From contig JAHDVF020001501.1 in assembly GCA_022606425.2 (NCBI GenBank), positions 682,001 to 746,000 on the forward strand: DNA of 64,000 bases, read 5' to 3'. The position numbers and the translations under genes are program-made. The notes beneath the pieces were generated by a model that was given only the letters and a program-made list of their open reading frames with translations, did no database searches and had not been told where the DNA came from. Source of the DNA: Lepidostoma basale. Lineage: Eukaryota > Arthropoda > Insecta > Trichoptera > Lepidostomatidae. Positions 19,845 to 30,964 of this stretch are shown here, in pieces. Position 1 is the first letter of the stretch; every line of letters starts with the position of its first letter.

Positions 19845-20460
19845 TTTCGGTGCCGTGTCAGGTCCCCTCCAACGTTGACGATCACTGCAGCAAAGGCATC
19901 TCTGTCCTGCGCCACTTAGGACAGGTTCTGAACCCTTGTAATTCCTGTCCAGACTTTAATGTTCTGCAGCCACGACAGCTGCCTTCTAGCAATTCCCCCA
20001 CGTCGCTCCATATTACACATTAATATCAGTCGAAGGAAGTGGTTTTTTCTCCCCTTAGCACGTAACGCAAATATGAGACCTTTCTAATTTTTACACTCGA
20101 CAACAGCTTGCTATTGGCTCTGGCTCTCTGTAGTACGTCTGCATTACTGACCCTATCGGTCCTCGGTATACGGTGCGTTCTACGGTATATCCACATCTCG
20201 GACGCCTCCAACCGGTTCATTACATTCACTTTTAGAGTCCAGGTTTCGCAGCCATATAGTAACACAGACCATATATAACATTCAATCATTCTTTGTCGGA
20301 GTTTCAAGTTAAGGTTATCGTTGCAAGGTATTTAAATTGGTCGACCATTTCAACATTCGCACCATTTGGTTCCAGGGTGGATGTAGAATAATTAAGTAGC
20401 TCAAATGTCATCCATTTGGTCATCTTAACGTTGGATTTTCAAGCCCAGATCCTCGAACGT
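19845..20460 (-). mobile_element. LINE-P fragment (minus)
   Basis: The complement encodes MKLRQRMIECYIWSVLLYG, then CETWTLKVNVMNRLEASEM and, near the end, ANSKLLSSVKIRKVSYL and LRGEK. This is the thumb-to-C-terminal part of the LINE-P ORF. The plus-strand fragment at 36.65-37.04 kb is its closest match. It is frameshifted and 5' truncated. Confidence 0.8.
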
Positions 20461-20494
20461 GCAACTATCGACACATATTTGGGTGGAAAATCCT

Positions 20495-20875
20495 CACTTG
20501 AGAGTAAGAGGATTCCAACTAACAAAATTTCACATTTGGCTTTTTTTCGTGAAAAGGGTTCTTACTAACCTTATCTATACGTACAATGAAAAAAAACATG
20601 TAATAGTATCGTCATTTTGATGTTACGAAAAGAATCAAGTTCCATCTGATCATTCAAAATACACGATTTACTGAAGAAGGATGAATTTAATCTTAGAACT
20701 TTATTATTCCAACTATTGCCAGAAAAAATTTACACGTTTCTCGGTAAAAAAAATCTCAGGAAATTGGAAAAAAACCTTTTGTTCCAAGATACACATCCGA
20801 AACCAACAAAACTTTGACTTCATTTTTCTCAGATTTTTACTTTTGTCAGTTGGAACCTTCTTACTCTCAGGACGA
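20495..20875. repeat. Inverted repeat with GAGAGTAAGAGGATTCCAAC arms
   Basis: GAGAGTAAGAGGATTCCAAC near 20498 pairs with GTTGGAACCTTCTTACTCTC near 20850. The inner bases also pair in part. It is likely another foldback element; no second copy is seen. Confidence 0.6.
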
Positions 20876-21979
20876 AATGTTAAGCCAAAAATTTAAAAAA
20901 ACATATAGTTTTTAATTTATTGAAAACGTGACTCGTTTAGGAATTCGTTCTTAACTTGATGAAATTTTATTAATTTTATTAATAATTCATACAGATCAAA
21001 AACACAAAAAAATCATTTCGTATATTTTAGGTAATAGTTAATTTTCAATATTTTTTTTATTATTTATCGTAATTTTAATCTTTTAATCAGACTATAGCAC
21101 CATGCTTCTTAATCTGGTTTAAATTAAATGAAGAATAAACTTCTTTTCTAATAGTTACTAAAATTTCGAAATTGAACTACTGCCAAGAAACCATTTCATA
21201 AGAAGCGTCTTATGATTGAATTGAAATGATTTAATGAGTACTTGATAATAAAGTTAGTTATTGAAATGAAGAAAATTAATAAAAAAAATCTCCGCACACC
21301 GCTAACCGGAAAACTCTTGTAATATAATAATATATCCTCTAAGCTTAGATAAATTCAGTATTATAATGTATTCCTTGGTATCATTATTTCGTAGTAGCAA
21401 TGAACATGCCGCAAAGAAATACTTCACTCGGAAGGGCCCCTCGTAAATACCGCGTGTACAATAAAGAGCATATCATATTTCCTTTCCGGAGAGCGTTTTT
21501 ACTCTTTATGATTTTCCGTTCAGGAAAACCATCAAGCAATATCTAGATTCACCGCCTCCCTTAGACCGGTAACCAAGCCTATCATAATCGGAGGGTCCGC
21601 GACCCCAGAATCCGAATCTTATCTGGGATTATTTTTGTATATGAAAACAGAATTGTTCGTGTTTTTGGTATAAGCCATGCATTGTTAATCCTGCCATGAA
21701 ATATCATATACAAAAGGTCTATTGAATTTGTATTTTGAAGTGAATATACCAATTTTTTTTATTTATAACCTGATCCTTTATAATTATTTTTTTTGCTATG
21801 ATTACTAGTAGACCATTTTTGAAAATGATTTTTAACATGAAGTCATTTACAAAAGGTATGTTGAATTTGTATTGTGAAGTAAATATTTTATACTATATTC
21901 ATTTTAACAATCTAATCCGTTATAATGATTTTTTTGCAGTGATTACTTGTAGATATTATTCATCATTTACTTAAGATCT
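20876..21979. other. Unassigned, with one GC-richer patch
   Basis: AT-rich DNA, except about 21400-21620, which has balanced composition and no repeat match. I could not find splice-bounded coding sequence in it. Two weakly similar segments near 21715 and 21850 share AAAAGGT(C/A)TATTGAATTTGTATT, a diverged local duplication. Confidence 0.45.
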
Positions 21980-22190
21980 AATTTAGGAATGAAAACGTAC
22001 GTTTTCTAAAAGTTTTATGATATTTATAGGAATGACATTTTTCGCCTGTCTAAGGCATTATCAAATATCATCGAATATTTGATAATGCCGTAATTAATTG
22101 CCTAAGACAGACGAAACATGTCATCACATAAAATATAAATAAATTCTAGAAACTAATCGTTTTCATTCGTGTTGAGAATTTTAATTCATA
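21980..22190. repeat. PAL-K palindromic repeat
   Basis: GGAATGAAAACGTACGTTTTC at the left, GCCTGTCTAAGGCATTATC and its inverted partner GATAATGCC…GACAGACGAAAC in the middle, and ACTAATCGTTTTCATTCGTG at the right. Confidence 0.75.
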
Positions 22191-22424
22191 GATGGACTTT
22201 TATAGTATTAACGCCTAAATTTTATCTAAAATGTTTTATATATTTTTACAGCTTTGATTCTAGGGATTGGTTTGCAGCAAAGCGTATTTTTTTGCTTGTT
22301 TTTGGGGTGATACTTTGACAATTATTATGTGGTAGTTTCCCGTTGTTTTCCACATTTTTATACAACAGATTATATAAACCTTAATGCTATATACATTTAT
22401 TTGCTATTGATTGCTATGCTATGC

Positions 22425-22537
22425 CTTTTTTTGGCGATGAGGTTCGCAACCCATGTTTGCGATGAGGCGAAAAGAGAAGGATGGAGTGCTGCATTTGTTA
22501 AAGTGTGGCAGTCCATTATTTCTGCCTACGTGACGAC
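22425..22537 (+). mobile_element. NA-TTAG retroposon, left part (split by MITE)
   Basis: GGCGATGAGGTTCGCAACCC and GCGAAAAGAGAAGGATGGAG, then AGTGTGGCAGTCCATTATTTC. The 3' end continues after the 249-bp insertion. Confidence 0.7.
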
Positions 22538-22786
22538 CAGTGGCGGTACTCCCATAGAAGCCCAGAAGCCCGGCTTGCGTAAGAAATTTTGAATCAAAAA
22601 GTCTTCTGGCTTACAGAGGTTCAGCTCTTATGGCTATTCCTCTTACGTCTTATGGAAACATTGTTGGAAGGTGATTTGGTGGGTTGTTGGTTTATGCGGG
22701 GGCATGATTACTTAGATTTGGGGGTTTTGATTCAAAATTTCTTACGCAAGCCGGGCTTCTGGGCTTCTATGGGAGTACCGCCACTG
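22538..22786. mobile_element. 249-bp hAT-type MITE
   Basis: The ~60-bp terminal inverted repeats start CAGTGGCGGTACTCCCATAG and end with its complement. Flanks are GTGACGAC (22530-22537) and GTGAAGAC (22787-22794), an 8-bp duplication with one mismatch. A CAGTGG start and 8-bp duplications fit the hAT superfamily. There is no transposase. A second 249-bp copy, inverted internally, is at 30669-30917. Confidence 0.88.
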
Positions 22787-22825
22787 GTGAAGACCTATGA
22801 AACGGCGAGATGGTTAGTTAGTTAG
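22787..22825 (+). mobile_element. NA-TTAG retroposon, 3' end
   Basis: ACGGCGAGATGGTTAGTTAG finishes the element interrupted by the MITE. Confidence 0.65.
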
Positions 22826-22844
22826 TTGCTATTGATTTTTATAA

Positions 22845-22960
22845 CATTGGATACGTAGCTAGTCTATCGCCATTTTTATTGTAACGTTAATTCTACAAGA
22901 CTTAAGACAGCGTTATATTTTTCACTATGTCATCGCCGTGAATCAAATCCTGTACTAATT
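22845..22960 (-). mobile_element. SINE-1 remnant (minus)
   Basis: GATACGTAGCTAGTCTATCGCC, TTATTGTAACGTTAATTCTAC and GCCGTGAATCAAATCCTGTAC match the body and B-box complement of SINE-1 with heavy decay. Confidence 0.6.
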
Positions 22961-23463
22961 TCTAAATATTTAATTAATTTTTTTTTCTTGTGTTGTACAG
23001 GTAAAAAAAAGTGAGAAATAATATGCTATGAAGAGTAGTTTAAAAGTAGGTATGTAAAGTTATTTTAATGACGAATATTACAAGGGTTTATCAGCACACG
23101 GTACCGTTATGATTGCTAGAATGATAATGACTATTACTGTAATTGGGTTATGGTTCCTTTGAGCGTGGATGTTGACCGAAAGAAGGGTCGCTCCCATGAC
23201 GGGTGGCTTGCGGGACTCTGTAACCACGTGCGTCTACGGGCTACATGTTACTACATTCGGGACACGTCCCCGGACCTCAAATTGTTGTGCAAGGGGTGGA
23301 ATATTGCCGGGGATTAAAACAAATTAATACGGGGAATATTTCACGGGTTTTGACAATGATGTTATCTAAGCAACCGTAAAAAGGCGTATGTTGTGTTTTA
23401 ATTGTTTACAGATGGTTTTGATAACATTTTGAAGAGAGTTTTTGTTATAAGCCTGAATTTTGC
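22961..23463. other. Unassigned, GC-richer in part
   Basis: About 23150-23330 is GC-rich and appears single-copy in the window. No reading frame or splice pattern convinces me. Confidence 0.4.
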
Positions 23464-24030
23464 AAACTAACTAACCATCACGCCGTCTACCCCTGAGGGT
23501 AGACAGAAAGAATAGACTGCCACACTTTAACTGATGCGGCACTCCATCCTTCTCTTTTCGCCCCGCAAGAGGTGCGGTGTGATCTCCCGCGCACACTTCG
23601 ATCGTCCAATGTCCACAAAATAAATCTAAAACAAGATATATAAAATACAATGATATAAAAAAATAATTAAACACATAATGTTATTTTAAATTGTGCAATT
23701 GTCGTCAGCTGAACGATTCAGAAATTTGTGAATATTTTATTTATAATCACGTATCCACCTTTTTTTAATTAACTGTAATTAGGCACTTTAAACAATCCAA
23801 TACCAGCAAAAACTTTAAAATATTATTGAAGAATTTATTCAAATGGTCATTGGAACAAACGAAAAATCTTATATAATTTTAACATCAAAACAGTACAAAC
23901 GTATTTCGTGTCACAACTAACTATTATAAAATGCGGCAAAAATCAAATTCACCAAAACAATTCACTTATATACGAAATATCTCCAAATTTACGGGAGAAC
24001 CACAAGAACCAAACCAAAGTTTCAAAATCA
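23464..24030 (-). mobile_element. NA-TTAG non-autonomous retroposon (minus)
   Basis: CTAACTAACCATCACGCCGTC at the left, the block CTTCTCTTTTCGCCCCGC, then AACCAGCAA-like and ACAAACGTATTTCGTGTCAC at the right. It aligns with the copy at 6.39-7.13 kb. Confidence 0.75.
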
Positions 24031-24074
24031 GACATTACATTAAAGAATTTTGTACACTTTTAATTAATTGCCCA

Positions 24075-24415
24075 ACCCAATAAGAAGCAGAGATGCGAAC
24101 CCTACGCTCCATCGCAGACAAACCCTCAGATATCGGATCAGAAATGAAACGATAAGCTCTGAATGTGATGTTGAGGACACAGTAACATGCGGAAGACGCA
24201 GAAGGCGCTTTTGGAGAGACCACATGGACCACACGTGGCATGGGGAATACAAGAATTGCAAAAATTGTTAAATATGAAAACCCAAGCAGCAAGAGACTAC
24301 CAGGAAGGCGCCAAAAAGATAGAGATATCGCGCTAGACATCATCATCCCAGGATAGCTCACCGTCACAAAAAGGTCATACGACCTGAGGAAGAAGAAGAA
24401 GAAGAAGAAGCCCAA
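24075..24415 (+). mobile_element. RTE-like LINE, C-terminal fragment
   Basis: MRTLRSIADKPSDIGSEMK, then a broken frame with CGRRRRRFWRDHMDHTW, and an end (GAAGAAG)n near 24390-24410. Its close relative at 52.5-52.93 kb shares the phrase ACCCTACGCTCCATCGCAG. It is a pseudogene. Confidence 0.75.
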
Positions 24416-24984
24416 CCAAATAATGATAGGGTCATTAAGATGGTTTGGACACATGGAAGTGAAGACAGAATAGTGAAGAAGTTATAATTAAACGATCTAG
24501 TTAGTTAGATTTAATTAATTACGCACGCTTTATTTCACTTAAAGTCAAGAGAGCAATCAAATGCCGCTAAGGTAGTCGACATTGCTCACCTAGATAAAAC
24601 AATGCAATTTACTTTATTAAATGTTAAAACGTTAACACTGTGGAATTCAATTGAAAATGGAATTATGTTTATCACGTTTAGTAATTTATATTTACACTTA
24701 AGGATGGAGGTCATATCAGAAACATGTTCTCTTAGATATTTTTATTCTATAAAAATATTTGCTTGATAAAAGTGGAATAGGAAGAGTGTTGTTAATTCAA
24801 TTCCAAAGTTACTATAATGCTCAATACATTATTTATAGAAATATAAAACCATTATTTCCAACTTTTAAAAAATTAACTTACATACCTGGTTCCATAATAC
24901 TTACCATTTCATACCAAACCATTACATACCTACATACAAACCATTACATACCTGGTTCATTTAGTAAATTAATTAGAAAATCCA
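24416..24984. other. Unassigned
   Basis: AT-rich. The phrase AATGCCAACATCGG-type elements are absent, and no clear feature emerges. Confidence 0.35.
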
Positions 24985-25370
24985 CAATACGGAAAAACAA
25001 AGACATGGCCATAAAGAGTAGAATGAGATTCTATCAAGCATGCGTAAGACTAATATTAACACACAGACACAGTCAGGACCAAACAAGTTTTGAGGACTTC
25101 CGAGATAAAGACACTGATGATGATGGCAAGATATAGAAAGATCGCGTGAGGAACACCAAAACAAGATAAATATGTAAGGCTGACGATATGATGGATTTGA
25201 CAGCGAAAGCAGGACGGTCACCACCAGACTCCTCTATATTACACTTCATAATTAGTTTCACAGGACTTGTCCTCGTGGAAAGACAGCGGGAATCCACATT
25301 AAAGGGTGAGCAACCCTCTGGAAAATAGACTACATAAGTCTACAACAGGAAGAAGAATGAGAAGAAATTA
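24985..25370 (+). mobile_element. RTE-B LINE fragment
   Basis: MAIKSRMRFYQACVRLILT near 25005, then decayed frames with the phrases CACCACCAGACTCCTCTATA and CAGGACTTGTCCTCGTGGAA, and a GAAGAAGAATGAGAAG end. It has several indels relative to the 57.85-kb copy. Confidence 0.7.
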
Positions 25371-25515
25371 TTTGTTTTTATTTAAAAACCTTATCTTTTA
25401 AAAATTTCAATTTGATTTCAGACATTATTTTTAAAGAGTCCATTGTTTTGGCCGAAACAATATGATAATTCAACATTATTAATGTCAATATTTAAAACAC
25501 TGTTATTATTTTTTT

Positions 25516-26295
25516 TTAACCGTCGCGTTGCCATGTGGTAAATTGAGTTTCCACTGCCAATTTAAAGTTGATTTTCTTAAAACCTATGGACCCTAATATT
25601 ATAAAAAAAATTGTAATCTTCCATTGAAGTGTTCTCAATATTTCGTAATAAAAAAAAAGCAAAAAATTACTTCCTTCATCCCAAAAAAAATATTTTCTAA
25701 GACTGCCCTCACCTTCATTCGTGTTAAGGTAGAATTTGTTTTGCTAATATTTACAACTTTATCAAAAGTGACAAATACTTACTCGCTGTTTTGAACGTAT
25801 TATAAATTATATCTTTGACCTTTTCAATAGGTACGTAATAATACCGACTGGATGAAAACGCAGCACGTAAGTTAATAATATCAGAACTGTGAAAATATTA
25901 ACACTTTACCAAAAGGGACAAATATTAATACGTACTCGTTGTCTTGAACGTACTATACATTTTGCCTATGTGCCTTTATCATCGCCCCGCCGGCCCGGCG
26001 CTCAGACAAGTTTCGACCCGACCCGACCCGATGTCCCAGTCGCCCGTGTGCTATGACGCATTACATATCAGAAATCGCATGGTTCCAGAAAAAAATTAAT
26101 AATGATATGTTTTTCAAATAATCCATGTATGTTATAGATATCAATCTATTCCTAATGAAATTCCCTACAAGATGACATAAATTAAATTTTGATTCATCTA
26201 GTCATATGCTTGATATTTAGATAAAGTTAGCGGTAAACTGAACTTACCACATGGGAGCAAGCGTTTTGTTTTGAACACGGTACGTTAAGGGTTAA
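25516..26295. mobile_element. Possible piggyBac-like element
   Basis: TTAA at 25516 is followed by CCGTCGCGTTGCCATGTGGT; the right end has ACCACATGGGAGCAAGCG and GTTAAGGGTTAA ending at 26295. TTAA targets and a CCCTTAAC-like terminus fit piggyBac-type elements. The inverted repeats are offset and there is no transposase, so this is tentative. It includes a GC-rich patch with CGACCCGACCCGACCCGA near 26020. Confidence 0.35.
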
Positions 26296-26384
26296 AAGAC
26301 TAATACCAAGGATTTAAATCAATAATATTAGAATTTATTATTACAATCTTCAATGTGAGCAGAAAATAGCTCATTATTATGAAG

Positions 26385-26465
26385 AACGAATCTGGTCGTG
26401 TCAAGGCTTGAACCCAAGTCCCCTGTATCAGGAGCCAAGCGTGCTATCCCCTAGACCACCACCCG
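26385..26465 (-). mobile_element. tRNA-like SINE head (minus)
   Basis: The complement reads GGTGGTCTAGGGGATAGCAC (A-box region) then ACTTGGGTTCAAGCC (B-box region), with a CCTGATACAGG anticodon-arm-like stem between. The acceptor stem does not close, so I call it a SINE head or tRNA relic and not a working tRNA gene. Confidence 0.5.
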
Positions 26466-27750
26466 GTTAATACCACAATCTTTTTATTCACTGAAAGTGT
26501 CGCGACAGCTGTTTCGCCAACCGATGTTGGCATTCTTTTTACTTAAATACAATCAAAATTACAAAAATAAATTATAAAAAGCTCAACTTTTTTTTTTAGA
26601 AAACCGCTTTTGTGAATCGTAGCAAGTAAATACGCGAACGTGACATTGCGCTGCTGATATATCAATTTTAAAAAGTAATTTGACGCCATCTAGCGGTGTC
26701 GGTATGGTGCTAAAAATTCGGAGTTCGCGTGCCCAGCGTACGACAAAAAAAAATCCACTCCCCACATGTGCCGAAAGCGAGTCCGCTATTCACGGAACTT
26801 TCCCGCAGAGTACGTTCCGCGATCGCGGCAATGCCGGCTCAACGTGAAACCCTATTAACTACGTGAATTTTATACGATTCTTACATGCAGTTTAAAAGCG
26901 ATTGGATGAATTTTGATTGAAGATACTGTACCGGAGCGGCTGAACGTGGGTTGCGGGAAAGGACTCTTAGCCGTTCGGGAGCACGACTCAACATGTAAAT
27001 TGGTTTCGTTTAGAGTTTCAATGATATCGCGGGCCGGATTCCCTTCAATTTACGATACGGCGCTTTACGGCGCTTTGCCCCCTGAAAAAGCGATCACACG
27101 CGATCTCCAGTCGGTGAATGGTCCCTAAACTTTATCGACTGGACGATAAACGTCACTATGTACGGCGCCGGGACGCTGATTTCCCGCTCAAGGATACACC
27201 GAACATGGTTGATGGCATCGGAAAAGTTTTTTTCAGTTACTGTATCTTGGAAATGAACCCCTTTTATGGTTTCCGCTAAAAAGTGACCGACTTGTTAGAT
27301 TTAGATAAGTTATCCAACAACTCAATATAAAACAATCCTCACAAAATATATTTCCAATACAAAAAAAATACTTCAATTTAAGAGTTAAAGAGCATATAAA
27401 ATGTCTCTACATTAATAACTTTTCCGAACAAACGTTCTCCATAAAGAACTTGGATTACAACGGTCATAAAAAAGGGTCACACAGTATTTTTCTAGACAAT
27501 CACGAAGGCCAACTCGCGTAAGGTAAAATACCTGTAAGCTCCGTACGGGTGGATGAAGAGGGAATGACTGGAGGAAGCTCCACCATTCGCGGATGAAGAT
27601 TAGGGGTTCCTCACGGAAGATGAATCCATCACATTAGGTGCCGTGGTGACCAGGAGGAACTACCACAGTAGTTGATGAAGACCAGGAAGGATAGGAGGGA
27701 TTCTGCCCCAATTCCGACATTGGGAAGACGATTCCATCACAAGGTTAAGG
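26466..27750. other. Unassigned; contains a GC-rich single-copy tract
   Basis: 26690-27240 is GC-rich and matches no repeat elsewhere in the window. An ORF of 71 codons (26913-27128) lies in it but has no recognisable domain. 27500-27740 is another purine-rich, balanced tract. Neither shows dependable exon borders. Confidence 0.45.
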
Positions 27751-28160
27751 CATTATTAATTGTTTTGAATTTCGAATGAATGTTTAATAAGCCATAGTAA
27801 GTTCAAAAATAAAATACAATTAAAATGGTGAAAACATACGTTTTCATTCATATTTATTATTTCATATAGATATCACACCATTGTTCAGGAAACAATAAAT
27901 GAATCAAACTACCACAAGAAGCACTATAATTAAAACATTTTTTTGAATGGGATAACAACTCTTAATACGAATGAAATCGTATGTTTTCTAAAAGTTTTAT
28001 TGTATTTTATGTTAATAACACGTCTTGCCTGTCTAAGGTATTATCAAATGTGACACACATAATAATGTCATTCACATAAAATATAGTCAAATTTCTAGAA
28101 CACAGATATTTTCATTTATAATAAATGTAATAATATGGAGTTTTACATCATTGTTCTAGA
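27751..28160. repeat. PAL-K repeats, one partial and one whole
   Basis: A right-arm piece (ACGTTTTCATTCATATTTAT near 27838; ACCATTGTTCAGGAAACAAT near 27890) precedes a fuller copy from 27965 (ATACGAATGAAATCGTATG) to 28150 (GGAGTTTTACATCATTGTTC). Confidence 0.65.
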
Positions 28161-28254
28161 AACAAATGTATAGCAACACATTGAATTTTATAAATACTGA
28201 CAACATTGAAAATAATTCTGTGGTTTCACATATTTCTGAACATAAGAAAATATT

Positions 28255-28526
28255 TTCTTCTATATTCGCCATACTTTGTGTTGTAGATGCTTTATTTCTC
28301 TTTTTCTTTTTTTATACACTTTGTTTATACAATTCTTACATTTAAAAAATTCAAATCACATAGACATGTTTCGGACAACCAGTCCTTCTTTAGTGATACA
28401 TATTATAAAGAGACATATTTAAAATGTTATAAAATCGTTTACATGATCTGACAGATGTTACATAAAGACAAACAATACAATATCATCTGTCAGATAATGT
28501 AAAGAGTTTTATAATATTTTTAAATA
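28255..28526. repeat. PAL-H, left half (split by mariner)
   Basis: TTCGCCATACTTTGTGTTG, ATACACTTTGTTTATACAA and GACATGTTTCGGACAACCAG are the left arm. The right arm continues after the mariner at 29813. Confidence 0.75.
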
Positions 28527-29812
28527 TTAGGTCCTTACATATGAAATTGGCGTTTTGTATGGGAGGAACATAAAGTTGATTTTTTTTAAATATAATATAT
28601 TTATTTAATCAAAGTATGTACCATTGCTATCTATGCACTTTTGCCATCTAATAGGTAGTTCATCGATCCCTTTACTAAAAAAACATTCGGACGGGAATCA
28701 ATAAAATCTTTGAAGTCGGTTTGGACTGCCCCATCGGAGTTGAATTTTTTCCCTTGCAAGAAGTCATCCAAATTTCGAAAAAAATATTAATCTGTTGGGG
28801 CAAGGTCCGGAGAGTACGGTGGATGTCTTAGACATTCCAATTGAAGCTCTTCTAATTTGGTAGCCGTCTGTTGTTCAGTGTGTGGTCTAGCGTTATCATG
28901 AAGCAGCAGTGGCCTAGAGCGATTAACCAGCCTCGGTTGTTTAGCAGCTAGCTTTTCCATCATGGTTTGCAGTTGCTGACAATAGACATCTGCCGTAATC
29001 GTCTGGCCAGATTTAAGAAAGCTGTAGTGAACGACACCAGCACTAGTCCACCAAACGCTCACAAGTAACTTTTTTGGAGTCAATTTTCGCTTGGGGCATG
29101 GTTTGGCTGGTTCGGCAGGGTTCAGCCATTGCGATGAGCGCTTCCGATTATCATACAGGATCCACTTTTCATCACAGGTAATGATTCGATTCAAAATCCC
29201 TTCATTATTGTGCCGGTTGAGTAATGCAACGCAGCAGTCAACGCGCGTTTGTTGATTTGCTTCACTCAATTCGTGAGGTACCCACCTTTCAAGCTTTTTC
29301 ACCTTCCCAATTTGCTTCAAGTGGATTTAAACAGTTTTATCACTAACACCGCAGCCTGCAGCTAACTCGGACGTAGTTTGCGATGGATCCGCTTCCACAA
29401 TAGTCTTCAATTCTTCATTATCAACTTTGGTCTCCAGCCGTCCACGGGGCTTGTTCTGCAGGTCGAAATTTCCAGAACGAAAACGTTGGAACCAAAAACG
29501 CACTGTGTTTTCTTTTGCGGCACCGTCGCCATACACATCATTAATCTTTCGAGCCGTTTCTGCAGCACTAGTGCCACGGTGGAACTCGTACTCGTAAATA
29601 GCGCGATATTTCAAGTTTTCCATTTTGTAAACTGAGTGACGCAAAGAAAAAAAACAATTGAGGTAAAAACAAATGAATTATAATTTTCGAAACACAAATA
29701 CTTGAGTAAATAGCTGTATAAATTTGAATTTGGAATTCCTAACCAAAGAGAAGATATTTGAGATCAAAGTTGCCAGTACGGCAAAACGCCACTTTCATAT
29801 GTAAGGACCTAA
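28527..29812 (-). mobile_element. mariner transposon, near full length (1286 bp)
   Basis: The ends are TTAGGTCCTTACATATGAAA and its complement, about 30 of 31 bases matching, flanked by TA on both sides (28525-28526, 29813-29814). The length and ends are those of a complete Tc1/mariner element. The transposase gene inside is broken. Confidence 0.93.
28590..29644 (-). pseudogene. mariner transposase pseudogene (DD34D)
   Basis: Cut-and-paste DNA transposase that would bind the element's inverted repeats and insert at TA. The first likely Met is at about 29623, in MENLKYRAIYEYEFHRG. The N-terminal DNA-binding half (to about 29327) has two helix-turn-helix segments with a PRGR linker. The catalytic half holds WVPHELSEANQQ, the first Asp in TCDEKWILYDNR, the second in LLHDNARPH, and the third in SPDLAPTD, with 34 residues between the second and third. 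Damage: an in-frame stop at about 29326 between the halves, a stop right after APTD at 28786, and a frame change in the C-terminus. The gene is dead. The motifs look closest to the cecropia/mellifera-type mariners, but subfamily is not proven. Confidence 0.9.
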
Positions 29813-29925
29813 TATGTATCACTGAAGAAGGACTTGTTGTTCGAAACATGTCTATGTAATTTGATCTAAGTGTTGTATAAACAAAGTGTATAAAAAAAGA
29901 AAAAGGGAAATAAAATATATTTTTG
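29813..29925. repeat. PAL-H, right half
   Basis: TATGTATCACTGAAGAAGG, TTGTTCGAAACATGTCTATG and TTGTATAAACAAAGTGTATAAA complete the repeat interrupted by the mariner. Confidence 0.75.
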
Positions 29926-30309
29926 GTTAACGTAAATATCTTGTAATTTAATTATTAAGTTTATTGATAACCCAATAACAAATATTTATGTTTTATCTAT
30001 TTTATATTAATAAGTAATTCAATAGCTGAGAAATTCTCTTACAAGTCCAGACTCGTAAAGACAAACAATACAATTGGACCCTAATGTTAACCACGATGGA
30101 AGAGATTAAGATGTTTGGAACTCCTTTATCGCCAGTATCCCTGTCAAAAGCTCATCTACTCAGCATTTACTATTAGACATAAACCCTCTGGCGTGTGTAC
30201 GTGAAACTAATAACGTTCATTGTCTTCTTCTGACCGGAACATCTTCGTAAAGTTAATTTAACCAAGTACATATCTTTTGATTTGTTTATCTTAACTGTTT
30301 GAATATATT
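29926..30309. other. Unassigned
   Basis: No supported feature. Confidence 0.4.
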
Positions 30310-30520
30310 TAACGTGTTAATATTAGTGCCAACTCTAAAGTATGAAAGTGAAGTTTGGAGCTGGTAAAATAAGGGTGAAAACAGGATGAATGCCATAGGA
30401 AAGAGATCACTATGAATAATGTACAAGAAAACAATGTAAGATAGAATACCGAACGACGAAATATGAAAGAAATGTAAAAAAGGATCCCTGGGTTAGTTTA
30501 GACATATGGATAAGAGAAGA
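30310..30520 (+). mobile_element. LINE-K coding fragment
   Basis: GTGCCAACTCTAAAGTATG, AAGTTTGGAGCTGGTAAAAT and ATAGAATACCGAACGACGAA align with 61860-62000 (the VPTLMYGSKAWSW…DRIPNDEI region) with indels. It is inactive. Confidence 0.7.
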
Positions 30521-30524
30521 GTGA

Positions 30525-30668
30525 TTAATACGGATGGAAACGTCTGTTTTGTTGGAATTTAATTATATTTTGTGTAAAATACTTGTTTTGCATATCTAAG
30601 GCATAATCAAATACGAGTATATTTGATAATGCCTTAGACAAGCTCAACAAGTCATTCACATAAAATAT
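30525..30668. repeat. PAL-K, left part (split by MITE)
   Basis: ATACGGATGGAAACGTCTG, CATATCTAAGGCATAATCAA and the inverted TTTGATAATGCCTTAGAC. The last eight bases, TAAAATAT, are the duplicated target of the MITE. Confidence 0.75.
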
Positions 30669-30917
30669 CAGTGGCAGTACTACCATAGAAGCCCAGAAGC
30701 CCGGCTTGCGTAAGAAATTTTGAATCGAAACCCCCAAATCTAAGTAATCGTGCCCCCGCATTAACCAACAACCCACCAAATCACCTTCCAACAATGTTCC
30801 CATCAGACGTTAGAGAAATAGCCACAAGGGCTGAACCTCTGTAAGCCAAAAGAGGTTTTGATTCAAAAATTCTTACGCAAGCCGGGCTTTTGGGCTTCTA
30901 TGGCAGTATCGCCACTG
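30669..30917. mobile_element. 249-bp hAT-type MITE, second copy
   Basis: The ends are CAGTGGCAGTACTACCATAG and, at the right, the complement of CAGTGGCGATACTGCCATAG. The exact 8-bp duplication TAAAATAT flanks it (30661-30668, 30918-30925). The same length as 22538-22786; the inner part is in opposite orientation and more diverged. Confidence 0.92.
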
Positions 30918-30962
30918 TAAAATATAATAAAACTTTTACAAAGTAGACATTTTCATTCGTCT
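30918..30962. repeat. PAL-K, right end
   Basis: TAAAATATAATAAAACTTTT and GACATTTTCATTCGTC finish the copy opened at 30525. Confidence 0.7.
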
Positions 30963-30964
30963 TT

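Noticed and set aside
26385..26465. Functional tRNA gene
   Set aside because: A-box and B-box are tRNA-like, but the acceptor stem does not pair and the anticodon loop is not canonical.
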